Positions 1 to 7,575 of a stretch of DNA of 9,389 nucleotides are shown piece by piece (position 1 is the first letter of the stretch; the number at the start of each line of letters is the position of its first letter). This stretch comes from Candidatus Tayloriibacteriota bacterium (lineage in GTDB: Bacteria > Patescibacteriota > Minisyncoccia > Phycocordibacterales > PALSA-1337), in the NCBI GenBank assembly GCA_026395095.1, contig JAPLZI010000029.1:6976-16364 (forward strand), in the 5' to 3' direction. The translations under genes were made by a program, and so were the position numbers. The notes under the pieces are model-generated. The model did no database searches. It was not told the DNA's origin and worked only from the letters and a program-made list of their open reading frames with translations.

Positions 1-435
1 CTAGAGTATGATCCGAATGAATATTCGAAACTTCTTGGGCCGATACTGGGGGGTCGTGCTGAGATCGTCTACGGCTCTCGCTATCTGGGCAAAAAACAAA
101 GCGAGATGTTTTCGGTGAATTATTTTGCCAATAGGATCCTTACGGCGATTTCCAACGTCTTTAACGGCCAAGATTTGACTGACATGGAGACATGTCACAA
201 TGTGTTTACACGGAATGCCGCGAATATGATCGCGCCTAGACTGAAGTCAGAGAGGTTCGACATAGAACCGGAGATAACCGCGGCCGCCGCTATCTGTGGT
301 TTTAATATAGTTGAAGTTCCGATATCTTACGAGCCGCGCACGGCTCGCGATGGTAAGAAAATGAAATGGCGTGACGGCCTGCCTGCGGTTTGGGCTATTA
401 TCAAGTTTGGCTGTCGACGGTCCAAAAAAGGATAA
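1..435 (+). CDS. GT2 family glycosyltransferase (polyprenyl-phosphate sugar synthase-like), 3' part
   Basis: The reading frame is open from base 1 and ends with TAA at 433-435, giving 144 visible residues; the 5' half of the gene lies outside the window. The first residues (LEYDPNEY) are what normally follows the DxD metal-binding motif in DPM1-like GT2 enzymes, so the catalytic Asp pair should be just off the left edge. Further family marks are YGSRYLG (24-30), the DMETCHNVF segment (61-69), which matches the 'D.etCyK.f' signature, FDIEPEIT (86-93) and the C-terminal VPISYEPRT (107-114) followed by GKKMKWRDG. Such enzymes move a sugar from a nucleotide donor to polyprenyl phosphate or to a glycan on the cytoplasmic face. 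No membrane domain follows, unlike the second GT2 at 4651. It is 25 bp upstream of the GT4-like gene and probably co-transcribed with it. The family call is firm; the sugar and acceptor are unknown. Confidence 0.88.
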   Translation, partial: LEYDPNEYSKLLGPILGGRAEIVYGSRYLGKKQSEMFSVNYFANRILTAISNVFNGQDLTDMETCHNVFTRNAANMIAPRLKSERFDIEPEITAAAAICGFNIVEVPISYEPRTARDGKKMKWRDGLPAVWAIIKFGCRRSKKG

Positions 436-443
436 GGTTTTTT

Positions 444-453
444 GTGTTATATT
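444..453 (+). promoter_or_regulatory. Possible extended -10 promoter element for a leaderless GT-A mRNA
   Basis: The sequence TGTGTTATATT contains TG-T-TATATT, a good match to the extended -10 consensus (TGnTATAAT, one mismatch). Its last base is at 453, seven bases before the ATG at 461, so a transcript would begin at or next to the start codon. No -35 box is visible and no Shine-Dalgarno site separates it from the ATG. This is a motif call only; a chance match in AT-rich spacer is possible. Confidence 0.3.
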
Positions 454-460
454 AATTCTA

Positions 461-1507
461 ATGAAAATCTGTTTTTTCGGTATTTATGACCCGGCCTATT
501 CCAGGAATGAGATTTTACTATCCGGTCTACGTCAGAATAGGGTTGAGGTTATAGAATGCCGCGAAGATTGGCGTGACCCAAAAAGGTACAGGAAATTATG
601 GCGGAAGCTCAGAATGCTTGATAATGACTATGATTATGTATATGCGGTGTATCCGTCTTCGGTGCCAGCGATCATGGCCAAGTTTATCTCAAAGAGGCCG
701 GTTATTGTTGACGCCTTTTATTCGAATTTCGACTCGGTTGTGAACGACCGAAGGAAGTATTCTCGCTTTGATCCGCGCGCCGTGAAGATGCTCATATTCG
801 ACTGGCTCGGGGTCATCTTTTCGGATTTGGTGATAACGGACACAAATACTCATGCTAAATATTGGCGAAAATGGTGGGGAATGAAGAATAAAAAGTTTGG
901 CACGGTTTATGTGGGCGTTGATGATGGGCAGATTCATCCGGGTCCAATTGTAAAAAAAGATTATACGTTGATTCATTTTCACGGGTATTTCATACCTTTG
1001 CAGGGTACGTGTAGGATAATTGAAGCTGCTCGTTTGCTTGTTGCTGATTCTCATATTCGTTTTCGTCTTATTGGCCATGGCCGCGATTTACCAAAAGCAA
1101 AAAAGCTTGCGGAGGAATATGATCTTAAAAATGTCGAATTTATAGATAGCGTGCCCTTCGGCCGGCTCAGTGATTATCTGACTGAAGCTGATATCGTACT
1201 TGGAATATTCGGTGATAATGATAAAACCCAGAGAGTGATACCAAATAAATTATATGAGGGCTTGGCAGCAAAAAGGGCAGTCATAAGTATGGACACTAGA
1301 GCTGTTAGGGAGATATTCACTGACAAGGATCTACTTCTGGTCAAGAATGATGCACAGTCCATAGCAAATGGCATTTTGACCCTCATTGGTAATGAAAAAT
1401 TGCGAGCTGATCTATCAGGCAATGGTTATGAGACTGTGTTGAGATACACTCCGCCGCATATAGGCAAGGCGTTTCGAGATATTATCGTAAATGTATTTCA
1501 GTCTTAG
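461..1507 (+). CDS. GT4-like glycosyltransferase (GT-A, intact paralogue)
   Basis: A 348-residue GT-B-fold transferase, probably cytoplasmic, that would add a sugar from a nucleotide donor to a growing glycan. I chose ATG 461 rather than the in-frame ATG at 371 because 371 lies deep inside the upstream GT2 gene and because the protein from 461 (MKICFFGIYD) lines up from residue 1 with the paralogue starting at 7572 (MKICYFGIYN). The N-terminal domain is about 1-135, with a NxxxxSGLRQN motif at 16-26. The C-terminal Rossmann domain begins near 168 and carries RLIGHG (202-207) and the donor-site segment VIPNKLYEGLA (259-269), a reduced form of the GT4 EX7E region with Glu266 as the likely nucleotide-sugar ligand. 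There is no membrane segment. Its TAG stop (1505-1507) overlaps the stop of the convergent methyltransferase gene by 3 bases. No ribosome site is visible upstream. The fold is firm; the substrate is unknown. Confidence 0.88.
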   Translation: MKICFFGIYDPAYSRNEILLSGLRQNRVEVIECREDWRDPKRYRKLWRKLRMLDNDYDYVYAVYPSSVPAIMAKFISKRPVIVDAFYSNFDSVVNDRRKYSRFDPRAVKMLIFDWLGVIFSDLVITDTNTHAKYWRKWWGMKNKKFGTVYVGVDDGQIHPGPIVKKDYTLIHFHGYFIPLQGTCRIIEAARLLVADSHIRFRLIGHGRDLPKAKKLAEEYDLKNVEFIDSVPFGRLSDYLTEADIVLGIFGDNDKTQRVIPNKLYEGLAAKRAVISMDTRAVREIFTDKDLLLVKNDAQSIANGILTLIGNEKLRADLSGNGYETVLRYTPPHIGKAFRDIIVNVFQS

Positions 1508-3147
1508 TTTAATTTAGTTCCACTGTACTTTCGGTCGTTTATAAACGCTTGCATATTCTCTGGTTTGATAAGGTTGAATCCTTTGTGATCAGATTTAAAG
1601 TTAGTAAAAGTTTTTTTGTTGATCTGGCCTGATTTTGATTCGGCTAGAGGTAGTATATTCTTGTCTGAATCTTTAAAAACGATGCCTACGCCTTGATCGG
1701 CCATGATAATGCCGAATTTGTTTCCGAATGTCTCCCGTAGTTCGTAGGCTATTTTCCAGACAGTGCCGTTCCATGATTGGTTGAGTCTAGGTACATGCTC
1801 TAGCTCCCAGCTCGACGGGAGCATGTCGTGTAGGACGAGAGTACCGCCGATAGCCATATATTTCAGCGAATTGTAGACGTCTTTTCGCACCTGTTCGTAT
1901 GTGTGCAGGCCATCTATAAAGACCAGATCAAATCTGTCCTTATTTACTTCGAAAAAACCGTCACTCGTCATGCGGTGTGTTCCACCAGAAACAGGATCAA
2001 CGCCGGCCTTTTTATTGATTGAAATTGCGTTAAAATTCTTGTCGCCCTGACAGCCTATTTCTAGATAATTCCTGTAATTATTCTTACTACAAAGCTGATT
2101 TATAATCTCGGTTCGTGTGATGGATGTCAAAGTCCAATCAAAAAGCTTTTCCTTGCGCGCTCCAGTAAATAATTTGATCAAGTTTCTTTTTATTTTCCAA
2201 TACAATGAACGCAATTTGTTTGTCTTATTGGTAGCTGGCATAAAGGGCTTTACAAAATCCTTGTTTCGAACAGCGATTATATTTTTGCCGGCGTCTCGAT
2301 TCCTCGGGAAGCTTTTAAGAAATAATAGATGATCAGTCTTTGGTAATGGCAGGATAATATCCTTGTCCTCATCCAGGATGAATAGTTCAAAGCCTAATCC
2401 AAAGAGTTTTCCCAATAGTTCTTCTGCAGATCTGCCGAATCTAGCTATTGCTCTTGGATGTATCTCGACAAAAAGCATTATGTTTGGGTTTCCCGACAGT
2501 GTCTGATACATACCGTCTAGTGCCAGCGCCTCGGCCCCCTCGATATCAACCTTCATGATGTCTATCCTTGGCGATCCATGTTTGTCCAAGAAAGCATCCA
2601 AGGTATTTGTGTCCACGAGGATATACTTTCCAGTTGAACGATTGTCTGCCAAAGCGTGGGTACCCTTGTTGTCTTCTGTTAGGTATAGCTTGTGTTTGCC
2701 GACAGTATTGGATAGGGCCATTGCAACCGGGGTGACGTTCTTGAGCGAGTTTATTGCGATGTTCTTTTTTAGGAATTCCTGGTTCACTGGTTCTGGTTCA
2801 AATGCAAAAACCTGGCCACTCGATCCGGTAAGCCGGCTGGCAATCACGGTGTAGTAGCCGATATTCGCTCCGATGTCCAGGACATTCATGCCGGCTTTTA
2901 CCGCTCTGCGGAAAAGTTTGGTTTCAAAGCGTTCGTATACTCCCAGTGCAAGCTGTCCGGATACCCCAAGGTCGGTGGGGTTAAGGATTAAAATCCCTTC
3001 AGTAATATTTATTCGTTCAGGTATAGATGATTTTATGGCTGAATCGGCGATCTGCTTGAATGGCCAGATGCGGCACAGGCGTGTATATCCCCATGAAGAG
3101 ATTGATGGTGGCAGGACGCCGATGATCTTTTTTAGGAGCATGGTCAT
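1504..3147 (-). CDS. FkbM-family methyltransferase fused to a second SAM methyltransferase
   Basis: A 547-residue protein with two methyltransferase domains. The first (about 50-280) is FkbM-type: motif I VLDIGANIGYYT (89-100) binds SAM, followed by FEPEP (116-120), KVDIEGAE (199-206) and FVEIHP (226-231). The second (about 345-495) has its own motif I, YLEIGCQG (361-368), then FIDGLHTYEQVRKD (410-423), VLHDMLP (438-444) and WNGTVWK (459-465), typical of Methyltransf_24-like enzymes found in glycan loci. A basic linker (about 300-335) joins them. FkbM proteins O-methylate sugars or polyketides, so this one probably caps or decorates the glycan. FkbM proteins are usually about 250-300 residues, so the double unit is unusual. 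The start at 3147 has no Shine-Dalgarno site; an in-frame ATG at 3141 (third residue) is an equal alternative. It is alone on this strand between two plus-strand blocks. The domain calls are firm; the acceptor is unknown. Confidence 0.87.
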   Translation of the reverse strand: MTMLLKKIIGVLPPSISSWGYTRLCRIWPFKQIADSAIKSSIPERINITEGILILNPTDLGVSGQLALGVYERFETKLFRRAVKAGMNVLDIGANIGYYTVIASRLTGSSGQVFAFEPEPVNQEFLKKNIAINSLKNVTPVAMALSNTVGKHKLYLTEDNKGTHALADNRSTGKYILVDTNTLDAFLDKHGSPRIDIMKVDIEGAEALALDGMYQTLSGNPNIMLFVEIHPRAIARFGRSAEELLGKLFGLGFELFILDEDKDIILPLPKTDHLLFLKSFPRNRDAGKNIIAVRNKDFVKPFMPATNKTNKLRSLYWKIKRNLIKLFTGARKEKLFDWTLTSITRTEIINQLCSKNNYRNYLEIGCQGDKNFNAISINKKAGVDPVSGGTHRMTSDGFFEVNKDRFDLVFIDGLHTYEQVRKDVYNSLKYMAIGGTLVLHDMLPSSWELEHVPRLNQSWNGTVWKIAYELRETFGNKFGIIMADQGVGIVFKDSDKNILPLAESKSGQINKKTFTNFKSDHKGFNLIKPENMQAFINDRKYSGTKLN

Positions 3148-3181
3148 TGTGTTAATATGGTGAGTGTAAGAATATACTAAG
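3148..3181. promoter_or_regulatory. Divergent intergenic promoter region
   Basis: These 34 bases are the only space between the divergently transcribed methyltransferase fusion (-) and the GT39 gene (+), so promoters for both must lie here or inside the genes. The stretch at 3171-3178 (AATATACT) reads TATACT on the plus strand and TATATT on the minus strand, giving overlapping -10-like boxes in both directions. A second minus-strand candidate, CATATT, ends six bases before the 3147 ATG, which would give a leaderless message. No clear -35 boxes or Shine-Dalgarno sites were seen. The evidence is base-pattern only. Confidence 0.35.
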
Positions 3182-4636
3182 ATGATACTAAAATCAAAAA
3201 AATGGCTTACCGTCGTATTCTTTGGAGTAGCGTTATTTTTTTCATGTTATCAGCTAACAGAAGCTCCTGGTGTCTGGTATGACGAGGGTTTTTATTTTCA
3301 GACCGCTGCTAATCTGGCTGATCATGGAATCGCCGGAATGCAATTTGCTCCCGATACCATCGAAAAGATTCCTCGTTTGACTGTCGGCTACCCACTCATA
3401 TATCCGTTGGCGTTGTGGTTCAAAATATTTGGTGTAGATATCCTTGCCGGAAGATCTCTTATGGTCATCATGATCATGGGCTTTCTGTTTGCTAGTTATA
3501 TTTTCGCTAAAAAACTTTTTGGCCCAACTATGGCAGTTGGCACGCTGGCCTTGCTGTCGACCTTGCCTACTATTTATGGAAATGGCAAGAGTATTCTGGG
3601 AGAAGTTCCAGGGTTGCTATACATGGTGGTTTTCTTTCTTTGTTTCAACCTTGCACTATCCGCGGATACAAGGAGAAAGTTTTGGATGATAATGGCAGGG
3701 GTATTTGCCGGCTTATGTGTAGTTACAAAACCGATTTTTTTGGTTCTTATTCCCGCTATTGCGGTCGGGTTATTCGTTGTTATTAGACGGCGCAATCTGT
3801 GCTTGTCCGATGTTGTCATGGGAGTTGTGGCTGGAATTATTCCGATACTTGTATGGTTTATGGTTCAATTCGGGCCTGGTGCTACCTTTCATTCTATTCT
3901 GGCATATTATGCAAATCCTTCAGATGTGGTTGATATCACAAACACAATGTTGAAGAACATCATCAGTCTTTTTAGCGATGTCAGCACACTCTACCTTTCT
4001 ATCGTCACTTTGATATGGATTGCGGCAGTTTGGGTAAGGGTAAAGGAAAAGAAACAGATAAGGCCAGAAGAAGTGATCGCGCTCACATTCACTCTGCTGA
4101 TTATAGCGGCGTTTACTCGTACAGCAGGTTGGTATAGATATCTATTCGAGGCGCAGGTAGTCTCTCTAATATTCCTGCCAAATGCGCTAGTGGTCGTAAT
4201 CCAAAAGATCTCTGAGTTAAAAGTGCTATCCAGACCAGCCATCATGAAGATAATGAAGTTGGCAGTACCGACTGTTATAACTGTACTTGTCATTCTCGGT
4301 GCCTATCAGACATTGTTCCATTCTTGGGTAGCTCAGGCATATGGTACCCACAAAACTGCATTTTGGGAGGAGTATTTCAGCGCATTGCCGATGTCTACAT
4401 CAGTCTTTTTCTATGATACTCCGGAGGTGGCGTTGTTCGACAAATCGTCTAACTATTACCAATATCTCCAACCGGCTGGCGGGGACATAGGAGGAAAGGA
4501 ATTGGTCGCAATAGACAAGGGCTTACCCGACCTTATTGTTATGAAGGCCGCTGCCTGGCATAAACAATTTCCACTGTACATTTCTGAAAAAGATGTTTAT
4601 AAATATACTATCTTGCGCAAGATAAAGGGCACATAA
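3182..4636 (+). CDS. GT39/ArnT-like (PMT_2) integral membrane glycosyltransferase
   Basis: A 484-residue protein with about ten hydrophobic membrane segments, the first at about 8-26 and the last at about 358-376. Directly after the first segment comes VWYDEGFY (31-38): the acidic pair Asp34-Glu35 in the first external loop is the catalytic signature of PMT/ArnT-type GT-C enzymes. Later family-like marks are a GEVP (140-143), TKP (182-184) and GWYRYLFEAQ (316-325), a conserved Arg-Tyr segment. The C-terminal 100 residues form a small soluble tail with a DTPEVALF motif. These enzymes use polyprenyl-phosphate-linked sugars on the outer side of the membrane to modify lipids, proteins or glycans. 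The gene sits 14 bp before the GT2/GT-C fusion, so donor-making and donor-using enzymes are likely co-expressed. The start lies right after the divergent intergenic space; no Shine-Dalgarno site is visible. The family call is firm; the substrate is unknown. Confidence 0.87.
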   Translation: MILKSKKWLTVVFFGVALFFSCYQLTEAPGVWYDEGFYFQTAANLADHGIAGMQFAPDTIEKIPRLTVGYPLIYPLALWFKIFGVDILAGRSLMVIMIMGFLFASYIFAKKLFGPTMAVGTLALLSTLPTIYGNGKSILGEVPGLLYMVVFFLCFNLALSADTRRKFWMIMAGVFAGLCVVTKPIFLVLIPAIAVGLFVVIRRRNLCLSDVVMGVVAGIIPILVWFMVQFGPGATFHSILAYYANPSDVVDITNTMLKNIISLFSDVSTLYLSIVTLIWIAAVWVRVKEKKQIRPEEVIALTFTLLIIAAFTRTAGWYRYLFEAQVVSLIFLPNALVVVIQKISELKVLSRPAIMKIMKLAVPTVITVLVILGAYQTLFHSWVAQAYGTHKTAFWEEYFSALPMSTSVFFYDTPEVALFDKSSNYYQYLQPAGGDIGGKELVAIDKGLPDLIVMKAAAWHKQFPLYISEKDVYKYTILRKIKGT

Positions 4637-4650
4637 GAAATCACCTGAAT

Positions 4651-6354
4651 ATGAAAAACGACCCGCTAGTGCACATAGTAATACCCTTGTATAACGAGGA
4701 GAGGGTTTTGGCTAGATCAGTGGAAACTCTAGTGCAGCATCTGAAAGACAAATTTTCCTATAGATATATTATCACTCTAGCCAATAATGCCAGTACTGAC
4801 CGATCGGCTATCATCGCTGCTGAGCTTTCTAAAAAGTATCCAGAGGTGCGCGTTTTAAACCTAAAGAAAAAAGGCAAGGGTCACGCTGTCAAAACAGCAT
4901 GGTCGCAGGGCGAAGGAAATATTCTGACTTTTATGGATATAGATCTTGCTTCGGACCTAAGTTTCTTTCCGTCACTCATAGATGGAGTTGCTAGGAAAGG
5001 TTATGACATGACAGTTGGAAATCGGCTGGGTAAGGATTCGATCATTACCAAACGGCGTTTTTATCGTGAATTAATGTCCCGTTTCTATAACTTTCTGGTT
5101 CGCCTGTTTCTAAAGAGTGGTCTTGATGACCATCAATGCGGATTCAAGGCAATGACGGTTGAGGCTTTTAAGGAGATTGAACCAGAATGGTATGAAGATG
5201 GGTTTTCCTTTGACACAGAGGTCATCGCATTGTTTATAAAGCATAAACTCTCTATTTTGCCCATGGATATCATTTGGAACGACAGCAGGGAATCCAAAAT
5301 TTCGGTTTTTTCGGATTCCTTTAAAATGTTTAAAAATATACTGCTTTTTAGAAAACGGATCTACGGGCCATTTAGGAATCTAATATTTTTCGTCTGTCTG
5401 GTTTGTACGGTTATTATTGCGGCCGTATCAGTATCAATATTCAGACCTGAAACCATATCGCAAGGAGACGCTGTTTCGTACCTCAGATCCATGGTGGCCT
5501 TAGACACTGGCACTGCCGCATCAGCTGGTTCGCTGGCCTACAGATTTATTACTACAGCCGGAGGGCTTTGGACAATAATAGGTCTTTCTAAATTTTTTGA
5601 TAGTTATGAGAACGCCTGGACATTCCTGAATGTTTTTTTCTACATTTGCACTGTTATTTTTGGTTATGAATTGGTTCGGCGTATCCACAAGAGCGAACGA
5701 GTTGCATTGTTATCGGCACTATTTCTGGCTGGAAATTATGCAATGGTGACATTTGGGTTGGGCTATTTTATGGACGTCGGCGGATGGATGTTTTATATTC
5801 TAGCCGCCTTAGGCGTTCTTATGTACGCGCAGTCTGGTCGGCAGAAAAATCTTTTATGGGCGGCAGTCGCCGTTGGTATAGGTGGACTATTTAAGGAATA
5901 TGCGTTTCTAGGCGCATTTCTCATAGGTTTATATCTTATTTACGAAAATTGTCAAAAGCCGACGGATTTTTTGAGGAAAATCTGGCGACCAGTTCTCATT
6001 GTTGCTGTTCCCACTGCTATCCTTCACGGAATCATATACTTAAAATATCATTTCACCTATATTGATTGGCTGGCATATAACCAAGGACATTATGTTTATA
6101 CTTCTCGAATTGTAGAATATATCAAGACTCTCGGCTCACTCCTAAATTTACTCGGTTTGTTAGCGCTTATCGGTGTGTTTTATTTTGGGAAGAAATGGTT
6201 TAATTCAAGAAAAATTTTCGACGCGCCGGAAAATAATACACTGGTTTTCGTCATATGTCTCCTCCTTTCCATGTTGCCTGTTTTGTTCTGGCCGGCCATA
6301 ACCCAACGTCATGGTGATATTCGCTTCGCATTTGTTCATGAGGTTAGAGCGTAG
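4651..6354 (+). CDS. GT2 glycosyltransferase fused to a multi-spanning GT-C-like membrane domain (C-terminus frameshifted)
   Basis: As read, 567 residues ending at TAG 6352-6354. Residues 1-230 are a DPM1/GtrB-like GT2 domain: VIPLYNEE (10-17), NNAST (45-49), KGKGHAVKTAW (74-84), the DxD motif FMDIDLASD (94-102), QCGFKAM (162-168) and GFSFDTEV (184-191). From about 240 on there are around nine hydrophobic segments. After the first of these, SQGDAVSYL (270-278) offers an acidic residue (Asp273) where GT-C enzymes place their catalytic Asp. The protein could therefore both load a sugar on polyprenyl phosphate and use it, or the membrane part may be only an anchor. The reading frame appears broken near 6331: frame 1 gives a polar ending (HEVRA), while the next frame continues with a membrane segment to 6448. 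An intact protein would be about 598 residues. The gene lies in a plus-strand run with the GT39 gene upstream. Confidence 0.85.
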   Translation: MKNDPLVHIVIPLYNEERVLARSVETLVQHLKDKFSYRYIITLANNASTDRSAIIAAELSKKYPEVRVLNLKKKGKGHAVKTAWSQGEGNILTFMDIDLASDLSFFPSLIDGVARKGYDMTVGNRLGKDSIITKRRFYRELMSRFYNFLVRLFLKSGLDDHQCGFKAMTVEAFKEIEPEWYEDGFSFDTEVIALFIKHKLSILPMDIIWNDSRESKISVFSDSFKMFKNILLFRKRIYGPFRNLIFFVCLVCTVIIAAVSVSIFRPETISQGDAVSYLRSMVALDTGTAASAGSLAYRFITTAGGLWTIIGLSKFFDSYENAWTFLNVFFYICTVIFGYELVRRIHKSERVALLSALFLAGNYAMVTFGLGYFMDVGGWMFYILAALGVLMYAQSGRQKNLLWAAVAVGIGGLFKEYAFLGAFLIGLYLIYENCQKPTDFLRKIWRPVLIVAVPTAILHGIIYLKYHFTYIDWLAYNQGHYVYTSRIVEYIKTLGSLLNLLGLLALIGVFYFGKKWFNSRKIFDAPENNTLVFVICLLLSMLPVLFWPAITQRHGDIRFAFVHEVRA

Positions 6355-6448
6355 GTGGTACCTGTTCCTGCCCATTCTTGCTGTATATATCTTGACGAGC
6401 TTTTATATGGATTCTTTTATACTAAATTTTGTGAATTTGCCGTTTTAG
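6302..6448 (+). pseudogene. Out-of-frame C-terminal end of the GT2/GT-C fusion gene
   Basis: In frame 2 (one base later than the 4651 gene) the sequence is open from 6302, just after a TAA at 6299-6301, to TAG 6446-6448. From about 6332 it reads LFMRLERRWYLFLPILAVY and then continues as a hydrophobic stretch ending FVNLPF. A membrane segment of this kind is what a GT-C-like protein should end with, whereas frame 1 stops early in HEVRA. Removing one base, for example one T of the TTT run at 6331-6333, joins RFA to LFMRLERR. The restored gene would end 17 bp before the next gene, matching the tight spacing elsewhere. The cause may be a real mutation or a sequencing or assembly error. Confidence 0.7.
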
Positions 6449-6465
6449 GTTAATCTTGTCTATAC

Positions 6466-7575
6466 ATGCTAAACCATCCTAATAGTGACAAGAAAATATT
6501 CTTTTTCTGTCAGAGACAGGGCACTCCCGAATGTGCAGCATTCCAGCATTCAATAATAGTGATTGCCGAGGGGTTACGAAAATTAGGTATTTCATACTAT
6601 TCAGATAAAAATTACTGGCGGCTTTCACCTGATGCTCTGGATTGTTTATTTACACATGATGCCGATGTGACAGCTGATGATTGCGATGTTGTAGTAGTCA
6701 ATGCGGACTGGATGCATTATCAGAACGCCTTGCCAAAGGATTTGTTCCACGAGAATAGAAAATATGTCACGGTGTATATTGACGATGATGATGGGCTGTA
6801 CACTCATTCGATGGCGCCTCTTTTTAGAAATTTTGATGTTATTTTACGGACGCACTATGACAGAAAACATATTTATCCCAAAAATATGCTTCCATGGCAA
6901 TTTGGCTTTTCCGAGCGTGTGGTAGGAGCACTCGGTGAGTATGTCGAGTACAACGACAGGCCTGGCGGTGCTCTGTGCAATTTCCGCATGCAACATTCTG
7001 TTAGAGAGTATGTGAATAAATTTTTTTTGCCGCGTTTCGAGCAACTGTTTCCGGTTGATTTCCAAAAAGATGGTCAACCTGATTTAGCAACTGACCAATA
7101 TTCCAAAATGCTCTGGGAACAGACAGGTAAACGGCACTACCCAAACTATTTCAAGAAGTTGAAGGAAAACAAAGTTTCGTTGGCCTTTGGAGGGTATTTT
7201 TCTTCATTCTACCCGCGTTCTGCTTCCAGTGTTTTATTGAGGAAAATTAACAGTTTTATTAAAAGATTTAATCTGAAAACTAGTACTGTCACCCAATTTG
7301 ATAGCTGGAGGTTTTGGGAATCTCTAGTAGCTGGATGTGTAACTATTCACATCGATCTAGCCAAATACGGCGCGGTTCTACCGGTAATGCCTGAAAACTG
7401 GAAGCACTATGTCGGCATTGATCTCGATGACATCGACGGCTCGATAATCGCCATAAAAAATAATTTGCATAAATTTCCGGAAATTGCAAGGTCTGGTCGA
7501 GAATGGGTGTTAAGTAATTACAGTCCAGTATCGGTTGCGGAAAGGTTTATGAAAATTGTCTCAAAATTGCCATGA
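6466..7575 (+). CDS. Glycosyltransferase, family-1/CgeB-like (GT-B fold)
   Basis: A 369-residue soluble protein without signal peptide or membrane segments. The best family mark is in the C-terminal half: FDSWRFWESLVAGCVTIHIDL (278-298), which matches the 'R.wEalaaGcvPi..d' donor-site segment of CgeB and other family-1-like transferases, with Glu285 as likely nucleotide ligand. The end VLSNYSPVSVAERFMKIV (348-365) is the typical closing helix region (Y.p..va.rF). The N-terminal half is less recognisable: KKIFFFCQRQGTPE (9-22) is a first strand and loop, and YIDDDDGLY (104-112) is a striking acidic run of unknown role. It overlaps the next gene by four bases (ATGA at 7572-7575), which implies translational coupling. 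ATG 6466 is the only upstream Met before the first strand; no Shine-Dalgarno site is visible. The transferase fold is likely; donor and acceptor are unknown. Confidence 0.75.
   Translation: MLNHPNSDKKIFFFCQRQGTPECAAFQHSIIVIAEGLRKLGISYYSDKNYWRLSPDALDCLFTHDADVTADDCDVVVVNADWMHYQNALPKDLFHENRKYVTVYIDDDDGLYTHSMAPLFRNFDVILRTHYDRKHIYPKNMLPWQFGFSERVVGALGEYVEYNDRPGGALCNFRMQHSVREYVNKFFLPRFEQLFPVDFQKDGQPDLATDQYSKMLWEQTGKRHYPNYFKKLKENKVSLAFGGYFSSFYPRSASSVLLRKINSFIKRFNLKTSTVTQFDSWRFWESLVAGCVTIHIDLAKYGAVLPVMPENWKHYVGIDLDDIDGSIIAIKNNLHKFPEIARSGREWVLSNYSPVSVAERFMKIVSKLP

Noticed and set aside
371..460. In-frame upstream ATG at 371 that would add 30 residues to GT-A.
   Set aside because: It lies inside the upstream GT2 gene, the added residues do not resemble the family, and the paralogue at 7572 starts at the position equal to ATG 461.
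3174..3191. Direct repeat ATACTAA at 3174-3180 and 3185-3191 around the start codon of the GT39 gene, a possible operator.
   Set aside because: Seven bases in AT-rich DNA with half of the repeat inside the coding region is weak evidence, and no symmetry or further copies were seen.
5289..5319. Inverted repeat GGAATCC / GGATTCC with a 17-base loop followed by T-rich sequence, which could look like a terminator or hairpin.
   Set aside because: It lies within the coding sequence of the GT2 domain at the common DSRxSK region, the T-run is in the loop rather than after the stem, and a 7-bp match is easily chance.
6437..6466. TTGCCG and TATACA spaced by 18 bases, a possible promoter for the family-1-like gene.
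   Set aside because: The -10 box overlaps the ATG at 6466, which would put the transcript start inside the gene, and the region is probably the displaced end of the upstream gene.
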